Of a stretch of 64,000 bases of DNA, positions 49,935 to 58,252 are shown in pieces (the stretch's first letter is position 1; each line of letters starts with the position of its first letter). The translations under genes were made by a program, and so were the position numbers. The DNA is from JACVRW01 sp963813495. GTDB lineage: Bacteria > Actinomycetota > Thermoleophilia > Solirubrobacterales > Thermoleophilaceae. The stretch covers positions 1,054,001 through 1,118,000 of the forward strand of contig CAWEZC010000005.1 of NCBI GenBank assembly GCA_963813495.1, in the 5' to 3' direction. The notes beneath the pieces were generated by a model. That model saw nothing but the letters and a program-made list of their open reading frames with translations. It was not told the origin of the DNA and did not search any database.

Positions 49935-50609
49935 TCAGAGCTCGGCCTCGAGACGCAGGGTGGCCAGCGAGGCGCGGATGTGATCGTGGACCTCGTCGGG
50001 AGTGCGCACGCCGTCGAAGCGGCGCAGCACGCCTTTGTCGTCGTACCACTCGATCAGCGGAGAGGTCTGCCGGTGGTAGACGGCCAGGCGGTTCTCGATC
50101 ACCTCGGCCTTGTCGTCATCGCGCTGGACGAGTCGCGAGCCATCCTGGTCGCAGACCCCCTCGTTCTTGGGCGGGTCGAACTCCACGTGGTAGACGTGCC
50201 CGTTCTTGACGCAGGTACGCCTTCCCGAGAGACGGCGAATCACCTCCGCGTCCGGAGCCTCGATGAGCAGCACGGCGGTGAGCTCGCGACCACGGCTGTC
50301 GAGCGCCCGCTCGAGCATCTCGGCCTGGCCGATGGTGCGCGGGAAGCCGTCGAGCAGGAAGCCGTCGTCGGCCTCACCGGAGTCGAAGCGCTCCTCGATG
50401 ATCCCCGAAACGAGCTCGTCGGGCACGAGCTTGCCCTCGTTCATGAGGGGCGCGGCCTGTTTGCCCAGCTGGGTGCCGTTCTCCACGGCCTCGCGCAGAA
50501 TGACCCCGGTCGAGTAGTAGGGCAGCCCGAAGTCGGCGACCAGGCGCTCGGCCTGGGTCCCCTTGCCCGCGCCGGGCGGGCCCAGCAGGATCAGGTTGAG
50601 CTCGCTCAC
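49935..50609 (-). CDS. adk: Adenylate kinase
   Basis: 224 aa. It interconverts ATP, ADP and AMP. The P-loop GPPGAGKGTQAE is near residues 10-21, the AMP site STGVILREAV near 33-42 and GFPRTIGQAEML near 86-97. The LID domain has RTCVKNGHVYH and GVCDQDG, so only two of the four zinc cysteines remain and zinc binding is doubtful. The GTG start overlaps the secY stop (GTGA). Confidence 0.96.
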   Translation of the reverse strand: MSELNLILLGPPGAGKGTQAERLVADFGLPYYSTGVILREAVENGTQLGKQAAPLMNEGKLVPDELVSGIIEERFDSGEADDGFLLDGFPRTIGQAEMLERALDSRGRELTAVLLIEAPDAEVIRRLSGRRTCVKNGHVYHVEFDPPKNEGVCDQDGSRLVQRDDDKAEVIENRLAVYHRQTSPLIEWYDDKGVLRRFDGVRTPDEVHDHIRASLATLRLEAEL

Positions 50610-51880
50610 TTGAGGAAGCCCTCGTAGTTGCGCATCATCAGCTGCGCCTCGAGCTGCTTCATCGTGTCGAGCGCCACACCCACCACGATCAGGATGGACG
50701 TGCCGCCGAAGAAGAAGTTGGCGCTCGTCTGGTTGATCAGGATGGTCGGCAGGGCGGCGACCGCGGCCAGGTACAGCGCGCCCGGGAAGGTCAGCCGAGC
50801 GAGGATGCGGTCGAGGTATTCGGCCGTGGGCCTGCCTGGCCTCACCCCCGGGATGAAGCCGCCGTACTTCTTGAGGTTGTCCGCCTGCTCCACCGGGTTG
50901 AAGGTGACGGCGGTGTAGAAGTACGTGAACACGATGATCAGGACCGACTCCCCGATCAGATAAGCGGCCCCGTTGGGGTTGAAGAAGGTCGAGAGGTCCT
51001 GGGCCCAGTCCGACTGGATGAGCTCGCCCACGGTCGGCGGGAAGGCCATCAGCGAGGCGGCGAAGATCACCGGGATCACGCCGGCCATGTTCACGCGCAA
51101 CGGCAGGTAGGTGGAGCCGCCGCCGGCCATGCGCCGGCCGACCACGCGTTTGGCGTACTGCACCGGGATGCGGCGCTGGCCCTCCTGCATGAAGACGATG
51201 CCGGCGATGATCGCCAGGGCCAGGAAGGGCATCATCACCACGAAGATCTGGTCGGGGTTGGTCCACCAGGCCTGGATTCCGCTGGGCAGGCCCGAGGCGA
51301 TCGAGGCGAAGATCATCAGCGAGATTCCGTTGCCGATGCCTCGCTGGGTGATCAGCTCGCCCAGCCACATGAGCAGCACGCAGCCGGCGGTAAGCGTGAT
51401 CACGATCACGAAGACGCGCCCGAAGGTGAAGTTGTCGACCACCTGCGTTCCCTCACTGCCGGCGAAGGTCCGGAACAGGAAGACGTAGCCGATCGACTGC
51501 CCGAAGGCCAGGGCCACGGTCAGGTAGCGCGTGTACTGCGTGATCTTCTGCTGTCCGACCTCGCCCTCCTTGCGCAGCTTGTCCAACGAGGGCAGCACCA
51601 CCGTCAGCAGCTGCAGCATGATCGAGGCGGTGATGTAGGGCATGATCCCCAGCGCGAAGATCGCGAAGCGCTGCAGCGACCCGCCCGAGAACAGGTTGAG
51701 GAAACCGAGGACGTTCGACTGGCCCTCGAAGTTGGAGGCCAGGTCCTCGACCACGTCGATGTTGATGCCGGGCGCCGGGATGTAGGCGCCGAGGCGGTAG
51801 AGGGCCAGCATCGCGGCGGTGAACGCGAGCTTCTTCCGGATCTCCGGGACCCGGAACGCGTTCAGAAACGTCCGCAGCAC
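50606..51880 (-). CDS. secY: Protein translocase subunit SecY
   Basis: 424 aa with ten membrane helices. It forms the protein-conducting channel with SecE and SecG. TAAMLALYRLGAYIPAPGIN near residues 18-37, SGGSLQRFAIFALGIMPYITASI near 66-88 and the RGIGNGISLMIFA region are signatures. The start is GTG at 51880, three bases after the rplO stop. Confidence 0.98.
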   Translation of the reverse strand: MLRTFLNAFRVPEIRKKLAFTAAMLALYRLGAYIPAPGINIDVVEDLASNFEGQSNVLGFLNLFSGGSLQRFAIFALGIMPYITASIMLQLLTVVLPSLDKLRKEGEVGQQKITQYTRYLTVALAFGQSIGYVFLFRTFAGSEGTQVVDNFTFGRVFVIVITLTAGCVLLMWLGELITQRGIGNGISLMIFASIASGLPSGIQAWWTNPDQIFVVMMPFLALAIIAGIVFMQEGQRRIPVQYAKRVVGRRMAGGGSTYLPLRVNMAGVIPVIFAASLMAFPPTVGELIQSDWAQDLSTFFNPNGAAYLIGESVLIIVFTYFYTAVTFNPVEQADNLKKYGGFIPGVRPGRPTAEYLDRILARLTFPGALYLAAVAALPTILINQTSANFFFGGTSILIVVGVALDTMKQLEAQLMMRNYEGFLK

Positions 51881-51883
51881 GCG

Positions 51884-52390
51884 TTACTCCTCGATGATCT
51901 GGCAGCTGCCGCCCGCGGCCTCGATCTTCTCGCGCGCGGACTTCGAGAAGCCGTTTGCATGCACGGTGAGAGACTTGGAGATCTCGCCACGGCCGAGGAT
52001 CTTGACCGGCACGTCGCGGCGGGTGGCCAGGCCGCGCTCCTTGAGCGACTCGGGCGTGACCTCGGCGCCCGACTCGAAGCGCTCCTCCAGGTCGGCGAGG
52101 TTGACCGGCTGCGTGGCGGTGCGGAACTTCTCGAACGGCATCGACTTCTTCATGTGCGGGCCGCGCAGCTTGCGCATCCGCATGTGAATCGGGGTCTGAC
52201 CGCCCTCGAAGCGCACGCGGCGCTTGCTACCGGAACGGGCGCCCGCGCCCTTGTGGCCACGACCGGACGTCTTGCCGGTGCCCGAGCCCTCGCCGCGGCC
52301 CACGCGCTTGCGCTTCTTGCGGGCGCCGGGCGCAGGGGCCAGCGAGTGCAGGCCGATGCGCTCTTTCTCTTCGTGCTTCTCGTCAGCCAT
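51884..52390 (-). CDS. rplO: Large-subunit ribosomal protein L15 (uL15)
   Basis: 168 aa from ATG 52390. The family N-terminus LHSLAPAPGARKKRKRVGRG, then GSGTGKTSGRGHKGAGAR, is complete. About ten charged residues precede it. It overlaps rpmD by eight bases. An upstream open frame of 20 codons is antisense-like and not part of L15. Confidence 0.97.
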   Translation of the reverse strand: MADEKHEEKERIGLHSLAPAPGARKKRKRVGRGEGSGTGKTSGRGHKGAGARSGSKRRVRFEGGQTPIHMRMRKLRGPHMKKSMPFEKFRTATQPVNLADLEERFESGAEVTPESLKERGLATRRDVPVKILGRGEISKSLTVHANGFSKSAREKIEAAGGSCQIIEE

Positions 52391-52561
52391 CGCGCACCTC
52401 CACCAGGTGCTGGACCGAATGGACCAGGCCACGCACGGTGGGATGGTCATTGCGCTCGGACGAGCGGCCGATCTTGCCCAGCCCGAGCGTCTTGAGAGTC
52501 TCGTGCTGCTTGCGCGAAGACCCGTTGGAGGACTTCACCTGCGTGATCACGAGCGTCGCCA

Positions 52562-52562
<1 letters not shown>
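52383..52562 (-). CDS. rpmD: Large-subunit ribosomal protein L30 (uL30)
   Basis: 59 aa. MATLVITQVKSSNGSSRKQ, then TLKTLGLGKIGRSSERND and PTVRGLVHSVQHLVEV, is a full-length bacterial L30. The start overlaps the rpsE stop by one base and the stop lies inside the rplO start. It is needed for 50S assembly in the E-site region. Confidence 0.97.
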
Positions 52563-53167
<605 letters not shown>

Positions 53168-53239
53168 GCGGACCACTCACCGTAGCGATAGTCGTGTGCG
53201 AGGGGCCGTGCTCGGCCCGGACCGGAGCAATGCATTGCA

Positions 53240-53593
53240 TCAGAACGAGAGCCCCTTCTCGCGCGCGCCGTCGGCCAGCGCCTTGACCCGCCCGTGATAG
53301 CGGTAGCCGCCGCGATCGAAGATCGCGGATTCCACACCCGCCTCGCGGGCGCGGTCGGCCAGCAGCTCGCCGGCCCGCTTGGCCTGCTCCATCGAGCCGA
53401 GCGACTTGAGATCGCTCTCGGTCCAGTTGACGGCAGCCAGCGTGTGGCCGGCCACGTCGTCGATCAGCTGCGCTCCGATGCCGCGGTTCGAGCGGAACAC
53501 CGACAGGCGGGGGCGCTCGGCGGTGCCGTGCACCTTTGCCCGCACCCGGCGTCGGCGGCGCAGCCGCGCCTGGGCGTTGGTCTTGACCGTCAT
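53240..53593 (-). CDS. rplR: Large-subunit ribosomal protein L18 (uL18)
   Basis: 117 aa. RRRRRVRAKVHGTAERPRLS, VFRSNRGIGAQLIDD and the end RGGYRYHGRVKALADGAREK are diagnostic; it binds 5S rRNA. A 72-base gap to rpsE is the longest within the spc part apart from map-rpmJ. Confidence 0.97.
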   Translation of the reverse strand: MTVKTNAQARLRRRRRVRAKVHGTAERPRLSVFRSNRGIGAQLIDDVAGHTLAAVNWTESDLKSLGSMEQAKRAGELLADRAREAGVESAIFDRGGYRYHGRVKALADGAREKGLSF

Positions 53594-54123
53594 GCGCGCT
53601 TACCGACCTTCCTCATCACGTACTCGCCCTCGTAGCGGATGCCCTTGCCCTTGTAGGGCTCGGGCGGGCGCTGCTTGCGGATGTTGGCCGCCACCTCGCC
53701 CACCACCTGCTTGGAGATCCCGCGCACCACGACGCGGGTGGGCTGGGGCACTTCGAAGTCAATGCCGGCGGGAGCGTCCATCTCCACCGGGTGCGAGTAG
53801 CCGAGGGCCAGCACGAGCTTGCTGCCCTGGAGCTGGGCGCGGTAGCCCACGCCCTGGATCTCGAGGCGCTTCTCGTAGCCGTTCGTCACGCCCTCGACCA
53901 TGTTCGCGATCAGGCTGCGCGTGAGCCCGTGAAGCGCACGGTGCTCGCCGCGGTCGGTGGGCCGGCTGACCAGGACCTCGCCGTTCTCCTGCTTGACATC
54001 GATGTCGCGGTTCTTGCGCTCGGACAGCTCCCCCTTGGGGCCCTTGACCTTGACGAGCTCCGGCTCGATCGTGATCTCCACACCGCTGGGCACGGAGATC
54101 GGCTGCTTTCCGATCCGACTCAT
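53590..54123 (-). CDS. rplF: Large-subunit ribosomal protein L6 (uL6)
   Basis: 177 aa. MSRIGKQPISVPSGVEI, then VKVKGPKGELSE and RPPEPYKGKGIRYEGEYVMRK at the C-terminus, mark a complete L6. It overlaps rplR by four bases. A longer frame upstream of 54123 is inside the rpsH spacer and not L6. Confidence 0.98.
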   Translation of the reverse strand: MSRIGKQPISVPSGVEITIEPELVKVKGPKGELSERKNRDIDVKQENGEVLVSRPTDRGEHRALHGLTRSLIANMVEGVTNGYEKRLEIQGVGYRAQLQGSKLVLALGYSHPVEMDAPAGIDFEVPQPTRVVVRGISKQVVGEVAANIRKQRPPEPYKGKGIRYEGEYVMRKVGKRA

Positions 54124-54133
54124 GGCTCGAACC

Positions 54134-54532
54134 TCACCAGACCCGGGCCACGAGCTCGCCACCGACGCCCGCGCGGCGCGCGTCGTGGCCGGTCATCACG
54201 CCCCGGGAGGTCGACACGATCGTCGTGCCCATGCCGCCCTGGACCTTGGGCACGGTGCCGGCCTGCACGTAGGTGCGCCGGCCGGGCCTCGACACGCGCT
54301 GGATGCCCTGGATCACGGGCTTGCGGTCCTCGGTGTACTTCAGCGTCACGCGCAGCACACGGCCCACGCGCGCCGGCTCGACCGCGAAGTCCTCGATGTA
54401 GCCCTGCTCGCGCAGGATGCGGGCGAGCTCCGCCTTGAACGTCGAGGCGGGCATCTCGACATCGTCGCGGTCGGCGTGCAGGCCGTTGCGGATGCGCGTC
54501 AGGAAGTCGGCGATGGGGTCGGTCAGCGACAT
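54134..54532 (-). CDS. rpsH: Small-subunit ribosomal protein S8 (uS8)
   Basis: 132 aa. DPIADFLTRIRNGLHADRD at the N-terminus and TSRGVMTGHDARRAGVGGEL at the C-terminus are typical. S8 binds helix 21 of 16S rRNA and, in other bacteria, represses the spc operon. It lies between rpsN and rplF. Confidence 0.98.
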   Translation of the reverse strand: MSLTDPIADFLTRIRNGLHADRDDVEMPASTFKAELARILREQGYIEDFAVEPARVGRVLRVTLKYTEDRKPVIQGIQRVSRPGRRTYVQAGTVPKVQGGMGTTIVSTSRGVMTGHDARRAGVGGELVARVW

Positions 54533-54536
54533 GCGT

Positions 54537-54722
54537 TCACCAGCTCGACTTCGTGAGTCCGGGGATCATGCCCTCGTGGGCGATGTCGCGCAGGCAGATG
54601 CGGCAGAGTCCGAACTTGCGCTGGTAGGCGCGCGGGCGGCCGCACCGCTTGCAGCGGTTGTAGTTGCGGGTCTGGTATTTCGATCCACGCTGCTGGCGGA
54701 CCCTCTGCGACGTCTTGGCCAT
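54537..54722 (-). CDS. rpsN: Small-subunit ribosomal protein S14, zinc-type (uS14)
   Basis: 61 aa. The zinc ribbon CKRCGRPRAYQRKFGLCRIC has all four cysteines, so this is the short type Z form. The start MAKTSQRVRQQRGSKYQTRN overlaps the rplE stop by one base. Confidence 0.98.
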   Translation of the reverse strand: MAKTSQRVRQQRGSKYQTRNYNRCKRCGRPRAYQRKFGLCRICLRDIAHEGMIPGLTKSSW

Positions 54723-55495
54723 TACTCCTGTGTCCCTTCGCCCGCCTCGGGGCTGTCCTCGGTCTCCGGCTCATCGGAGGCGGCGGGCGCCTCATAGGCC
54801 TCCGGGTTCTCCTCCTTGAGCTCCTCGTAGGCCTGCTGCTCGGCCTCGGCCTTGAGCCGGGCCTCCTCGCGGCGCTCCTCCTCCTCGGCCTCCTCGGCCG
54901 GCTCTTCGGTGGAGCCCGGCGCGCCCTCCGGCGCGAACGGCATGCCCAACTCTCGCAGAAGGACGTAGGCCTCTTCGTCGGTCTTCGCGCTCGTGGTGAT
55001 GGTCACGTCGAGCCCGCGGACCTGGTCGATCGCGTCATAGTCGATCTCGGGGAAGATGATCTGCTCGCGCACGCCCATCGAGTAGTTGCCGCGGCCGTCG
55101 AACGAGCGGGCGTTGAGGCCACGGAAGTCGCGGATACGCGGGATGGCGATCGAGGTGAGCCGGTCCAGGAACTCCCACATGCGCGCGTGGCGCAGCGTGA
55201 CGCTCAGACCCACGGGCATGCCGTCGCGCAGCTTGAAGTTGGCGATCGACTTGCGCGCCCGGCGCACGTTCGGCGCCTGGCCCGCGATCGTCGCGAGCTG
55301 CTCCTGGGCGGCCTCGAGCATGTTCGAGTCCTGCTTGGCCTCGCCCACGCCCATGTTGAGCGTGATCTTCTCGACGCTCGGTATCTCCATCGCCGAGTCG
55401 TACCGGAAGCGCTGCTGGAGGCGGTCGCGGATCTCGGACTGGTAGCGCTCTCTGAGGCGCGGTGGGATGTTGGCCTGAGCGGTGGCGGCTTCCAT
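54722..55495 (-). CDS. rplE: Large-subunit ribosomal protein L5 (uL5) with acidic C-terminal tail
   Basis: 257 aa; bacterial L5 is usually near 180. The core (EKITLNMGVGEAKQDSNMLE, FRGLNARSFDGRGNYSMGV, DVTITTSAKTDEEAYVLLRE) ends near residue 188. About 70 further residues are Glu/Ala-rich with a coiled pattern (EEAEEEERREEARLKAEAEQ) and end PEAGEGTQE. The core binds 5S rRNA and helix 38. TGATG junction with rplX. Confidence 0.97.
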   Translation of the reverse strand: MEAATAQANIPPRLRERYQSEIRDRLQQRFRYDSAMEIPSVEKITLNMGVGEAKQDSNMLEAAQEQLATIAGQAPNVRRARKSIANFKLRDGMPVGLSVTLRHARMWEFLDRLTSIAIPRIRDFRGLNARSFDGRGNYSMGVREQIIFPEIDYDAIDQVRGLDVTITTSAKTDEEAYVLLRELGMPFAPEGAPGSTEEPAEEAEEEERREEARLKAEAEQQAYEELKEENPEAYEAPAASDEPETEDSPEAGEGTQE

Positions 55496-55827
55496 CAGTC
55501 GATCTCCTTGCCCGACCGCTTGGCCACGCGCACACGGCGGCCGCCCTCGCGCTTGACGCCCACGCGGGTCGGCTCGCCGGAATCGGGGTCGATCAGCATC
55601 ACGTTGGAAACGTGGATCGGCCCCTCCTTCTCGATGATGCCGCCGAGCTCCTGGGCGCGCTGGGTGTCGCGCAACGTGCGCGGGCGCATGTGGCGCTTGA
55701 CGATGTTGGCTCCCTCGACGAAGACCTTGTGCGCCTTGGGGTCCACCCTCAGCACGCGGCCGGTCTTGCCGCGGTCCTTGCCGGCGATGATGCGGACGGT
55801 GTCGTCGCGACGGATCTTGAGGGCCAT
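55495..55827 (-). CDS. rplX: Large-subunit ribosomal protein L24 (uL24)
   Basis: 110 aa. ALKIRRDDTVRIIAGKDRGK contains the KOW motif and KVFVEGANIVKRHMRPRT follows. L24 starts 50S assembly and lies near the tunnel exit. It abuts rplN with a 2-base gap. Confidence 0.98.
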   Translation of the reverse strand: MALKIRRDDTVRIIAGKDRGKTGRVLRVDPKAHKVFVEGANIVKRHMRPRTLRDTQRAQELGGIIEKEGPIHVSNVMLIDPDSGEPTRVGVKREGGRRVRVAKRSGKEID

Positions 55828-55829
55828 GC

Positions 55830-56198
55830 TCAGAGCACCTCCGGAGCGAGCGAGACGATCTTCATGAAGTTGCGGTCGCGCAGCTCGCGGGCGACGGGAC
55901 CGAAGATGCGCGTGCCGCGCGGGTTGTTGGCCGCGTCGATCAGCACGGCCGCGTTCTCGTCGAAGGAGATGTAGGTGCCGTCGTCGCGGCCGAACTCCTT
56001 CTTGGTGCGGACCACAACGGCGGTCACGACTTCGCCCTTCTTGACGGAACCGTGCGGGATGGCCTGCTTGACGGTGCAGACGATGATGTCGCCCACGCTT
56101 GCGTAGCGGCGGTGCGAGCCTCCGCGCACGCGGATGCAGAGCACCTCACGGGCACCCGTGTTATCCGCCACCTTGAGCCTGGACTCCTGCTGGATCAT
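55830..56198 (-). CDS. rplN: Large-subunit ribosomal protein L14 (uL14)
   Basis: 122 aa. MIQQESRLKVADNTGAREVL, CIRVRGGSHRRYASVGDII and AVLIDAANNPRGTRIFGPVA make a full-length L14. It lies four bases after rpsQ. Confidence 0.98.
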   Translation of the reverse strand: MIQQESRLKVADNTGAREVLCIRVRGGSHRRYASVGDIIVCTVKQAIPHGSVKKGEVVTAVVVRTKKEFGRDDGTYISFDENAAVLIDAANNPRGTRIFGPVARELRDRNFMKIVSLAPEVL

Positions 56199-56202
56199 GG
56201 AT

Positions 56203-56760
56203 CTAGCGAGCCCTCTCCAGCACCTCGACCAGGCGCCAGCGCTTGGTGCGGCTGAGCGGCCGGCTCTCGATCACCCGGACCGTGTCGCCCATGTGCGCCT
56301 CGTTGCCCTCGTCGTGGGCGTGCAGGGTCGACGAGTTGCGGACGATCTTCTTGTACATCCGGTGGGCGCGCGCCGTGTCGATGCGCACGGTGATCGTCTT
56401 GTCGGCCTTGTCGGAGACCACGATGCCCTGCCGCACCTTGAGGATGCTGCGCGGCGTCTCCTCGGCCACGGGCGCGTCGCGGCGCGGCGCGGCGGCGCGG
56501 CGCTCGCGCGAGCGCTGCCGGTAGAGACGGCGCTGCCGGGCCTTGCGGGCGCGCTCGGCGGCCCGCTCCGCGGTGCGCTCCTCGATGGAGCGCGCCGGGC
56601 GGGCCTCGCCCTCATGGGCAGAGCGCGCACGCTTGCGCGCCTCCTTGGGCGACAGCTTCTCTTCGGGCTCGGCCGGCTCGGCGGCAGGGGCCTGCGCCGC
56701 GGCCTCCTCCGCCACGTCTGTTGCTTCCTCGTTCACGTTGTCTTCGCTCTCGAAAGTCAT
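56203..56760 (-). CDS. rpsQ: Small-subunit ribosomal protein S17 (uS17) with long N-terminal extension
   Basis: 185 aa, about twice the usual 85. The OB-fold core begins near residue 104 (RSILKVRQGIVVSDKADKTI) and ends SRTKRWRLVEVLERAR. Residues 1-35 are acidic Ala/Glu; residues 36-98 are strongly basic with Arg/Ala/Glu repeats (EERTAERAAERARKARQRR). The frame and codon pattern are continuous, and rpmC ends four bases into its start, so the extension appears to be real coding sequence. Confidence 0.95.
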   Translation of the reverse strand: MTFESEDNVNEEATDVAEEAAAQAPAAEPAEPEEKLSPKEARKRARSAHEGEARPARSIEERTAERAAERARKARQRRLYRQRSRERRAAAPRRDAPVAEETPRSILKVRQGIVVSDKADKTITVRIDTARAHRMYKKIVRNSSTLHAHDEGNEAHMGDTVRVIESRPLSRTKRWRLVEVLERAR

Positions 56761-56981
56761 TGGTCCTTCTGCCTGCGGATCTCCACGTCTACGTTGATGC
56801 CGCGTGTGCGCGCCTCGGTCAGCGCCCGCGCGAGATCGATCTTGGCCTGCTTGAGACGCGCGGTGTTCTCGAGCTGGCCCGTCGCGTGCTGGAAGCGCAG
56901 GTTGAACACTTCCTGACGCGCGCCGTCCGCGAACTCCACGAGCTGCGGGTCCTCCAGGTTATGCACCTCGGCCGCTTTCAT
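56757..56981 (-). CDS. rpmC: Large-subunit ribosomal protein L29 (uL29)
   Basis: 74 aa, a two-helix protein. VFNLRFQHATGQLENTARLK is the conserved core near residues 25-44. It sits at the polypeptide tunnel exit beside L23. Overlaps rpsQ by four bases and abuts rplP. Confidence 0.97.
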   Translation of the reverse strand: MKAAEVHNLEDPQLVEFADGARQEVFNLRFQHATGQLENTARLKQAKIDLARALTEARTRGINVDVEIRRQKDQ

Positions 56982-57401
56982 CTACTGCCCCGACCCGTCG
57001 CGCATCACGAACTTGGTCTTCACGGGCAGCTTGTGGCCGGCCAGGCGCATCGCCTCACGGGCGAGGTCCTCCGGCACGCCGGACAGCTCGAACATCACGC
57101 GCCCGGGCTTGACCACGGCCACCCAGCCCTCTGGTGAGCCCTTGCCCGAGCCCATGCGGGTCTCCGCCGGCTTCTTCGTGTAGGGCTTGTCCGGGAAGAT
57201 GTTGATCCAGACCTTGCCGCCGCGCTTGATCTTGCGCGTCATCGCGATACGGGCAGCCTCGATCTGGCGGTTGGTGACCCAGCCGCGCTCGAGCGCCTTC
57301 AGCCCGTACTCGCCGAACTCCACGTTGGTGCCGCCCTTGGCGAACCCACGCCTGCGACCGCGGTGCTCCTTGCGCCACTTGACTCGCTTGGGCTGCAGCA
57401 T
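56982..57401 (-). CDS. rplP: Large-subunit ribosomal protein L16 (uL16)
   Basis: 139 aa. MLQPKRVKWRKEHRGRRRGF, then GLKALERGWVTNRQIEAARI and WINIFPDKPYTKKPAETRMG, is diagnostic. It helps position A-site tRNA. ATG overlaps the rpsC stop by one base (TGATG). Confidence 0.98.
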   Translation of the reverse strand: MLQPKRVKWRKEHRGRRRGFAKGGTNVEFGEYGLKALERGWVTNRQIEAARIAMTRKIKRGGKVWINIFPDKPYTKKPAETRMGSGKGSPEGWVAVVKPGRVMFELSGVPEDLAREAMRLAGHKLPVKTKFVMRDGSGQ

Positions 57402-58249
57402 CAGAGACGGCCTCCCGGCGGGGGACCGCTCTGGCCCCCACGCCCGCCGCGGCCACCGCGACCCTGTCCGCCCGGACCGCGTCCGCCGTCGCGGCCACCA
57501 CGGCCGCCACCGGGTCCGCGTCCGCCGGGGCCTCCGCGCCCTCCGGGACCACCCGCGCCGCGACCGCCGCCGGGCCCGACGGCCTGCGGCGCCTCGAGCT
57601 CGGTCAGATCCTGCGCGAAGCCCTTGGGCATGATCTCGCCCTTGTTGATCCACACCTTCACGCCTATGCGACCGAAAGTGGTGCGCGCCTCGTAGAAGCC
57701 GTAATCGATGTCCGCACGCAGCGTGTGCAGCGGCACACGGCCGTCGGAGTAGCCCTCGGTTCGGGCCATCTCGGCGCCGCCCAGCCGGCCGGAGACCTGG
57801 ATCTTCACGCCCTTGGCGCCCGAGCGCATGGCGCTCGTGAGCGCACGCTTCATCGCGCGGCGGAAGGCCACGCGGTTCTGCAGCTGCTCGGCGATGGACT
57901 GGGCCACGAGCTTCGAGTCGAGCTCCGGCCGCTTGATCTCGAGGATGTTCACCTTCACGGCCTTGCCGGTCATCTTGTGGAGCTCCTTGCGCAGAGCGTC
58001 CACCTCGGAACCCGACTTGCCGATCACGATGCCCGGGCGGGCCGTGTGGATGTTGACCTCGACCTCGTTCTTGTTCTTCTTGATGGTGATCGTGGACAGG
58101 CCCGCGTGCGCGAGCTTGTTCTCGATGTGGTCGCGAATGGCGAGGTCCTCCATCAGGTAATCGGAGAACTCACGCTCGTTGAACCAGGTCGACTTCCAGT
58201 CGTGGATGTAGCCGACCCGTAGCGACTCGGGATGGACCTTCTGGCCCAT
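57401..58249 (-). CDS. rpsC: Small-subunit ribosomal protein S3 (uS3) with Gly/Arg-rich tail
   Basis: 282 aa. The KH domain has ARPGIVIGKSGSEVDALRKE and the C-domain SGRLGGAEMARTEGYSDGRV with IDYGFYEARTTFGRIGVKVW. The last 58 residues (225-282) are a Gly/Arg/Pro low-complexity tail with many GGRG repeats, an RGG-like composition rare in bacterial S3. The tail would lie at the mRNA entry side. Codon use stays in frame to the stop. Confidence 0.97.
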   Translation of the reverse strand: MGQKVHPESLRVGYIHDWKSTWFNEREFSDYLMEDLAIRDHIENKLAHAGLSTITIKKNKNEVEVNIHTARPGIVIGKSGSEVDALRKELHKMTGKAVKVNILEIKRPELDSKLVAQSIAEQLQNRVAFRRAMKRALTSAMRSGAKGVKIQVSGRLGGAEMARTEGYSDGRVPLHTLRADIDYGFYEARTTFGRIGVKVWINKGEIMPKGFAQDLTELEAPQAVGPGGGRGAGGPGGRGGPGGRGPGGGRGGRDGGRGPGGQGRGGRGGRGGQSGPPPGGRL

Positions 58250-58252
58250 GGG

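Noticed and set aside
57420..57580. GC-rich repeats at the rpsC end as a non-coding repeat
   Set aside because: They are in frame with S3 and end at its stop codon, overlapping the rplP start, so they encode the Gly/Arg tail.
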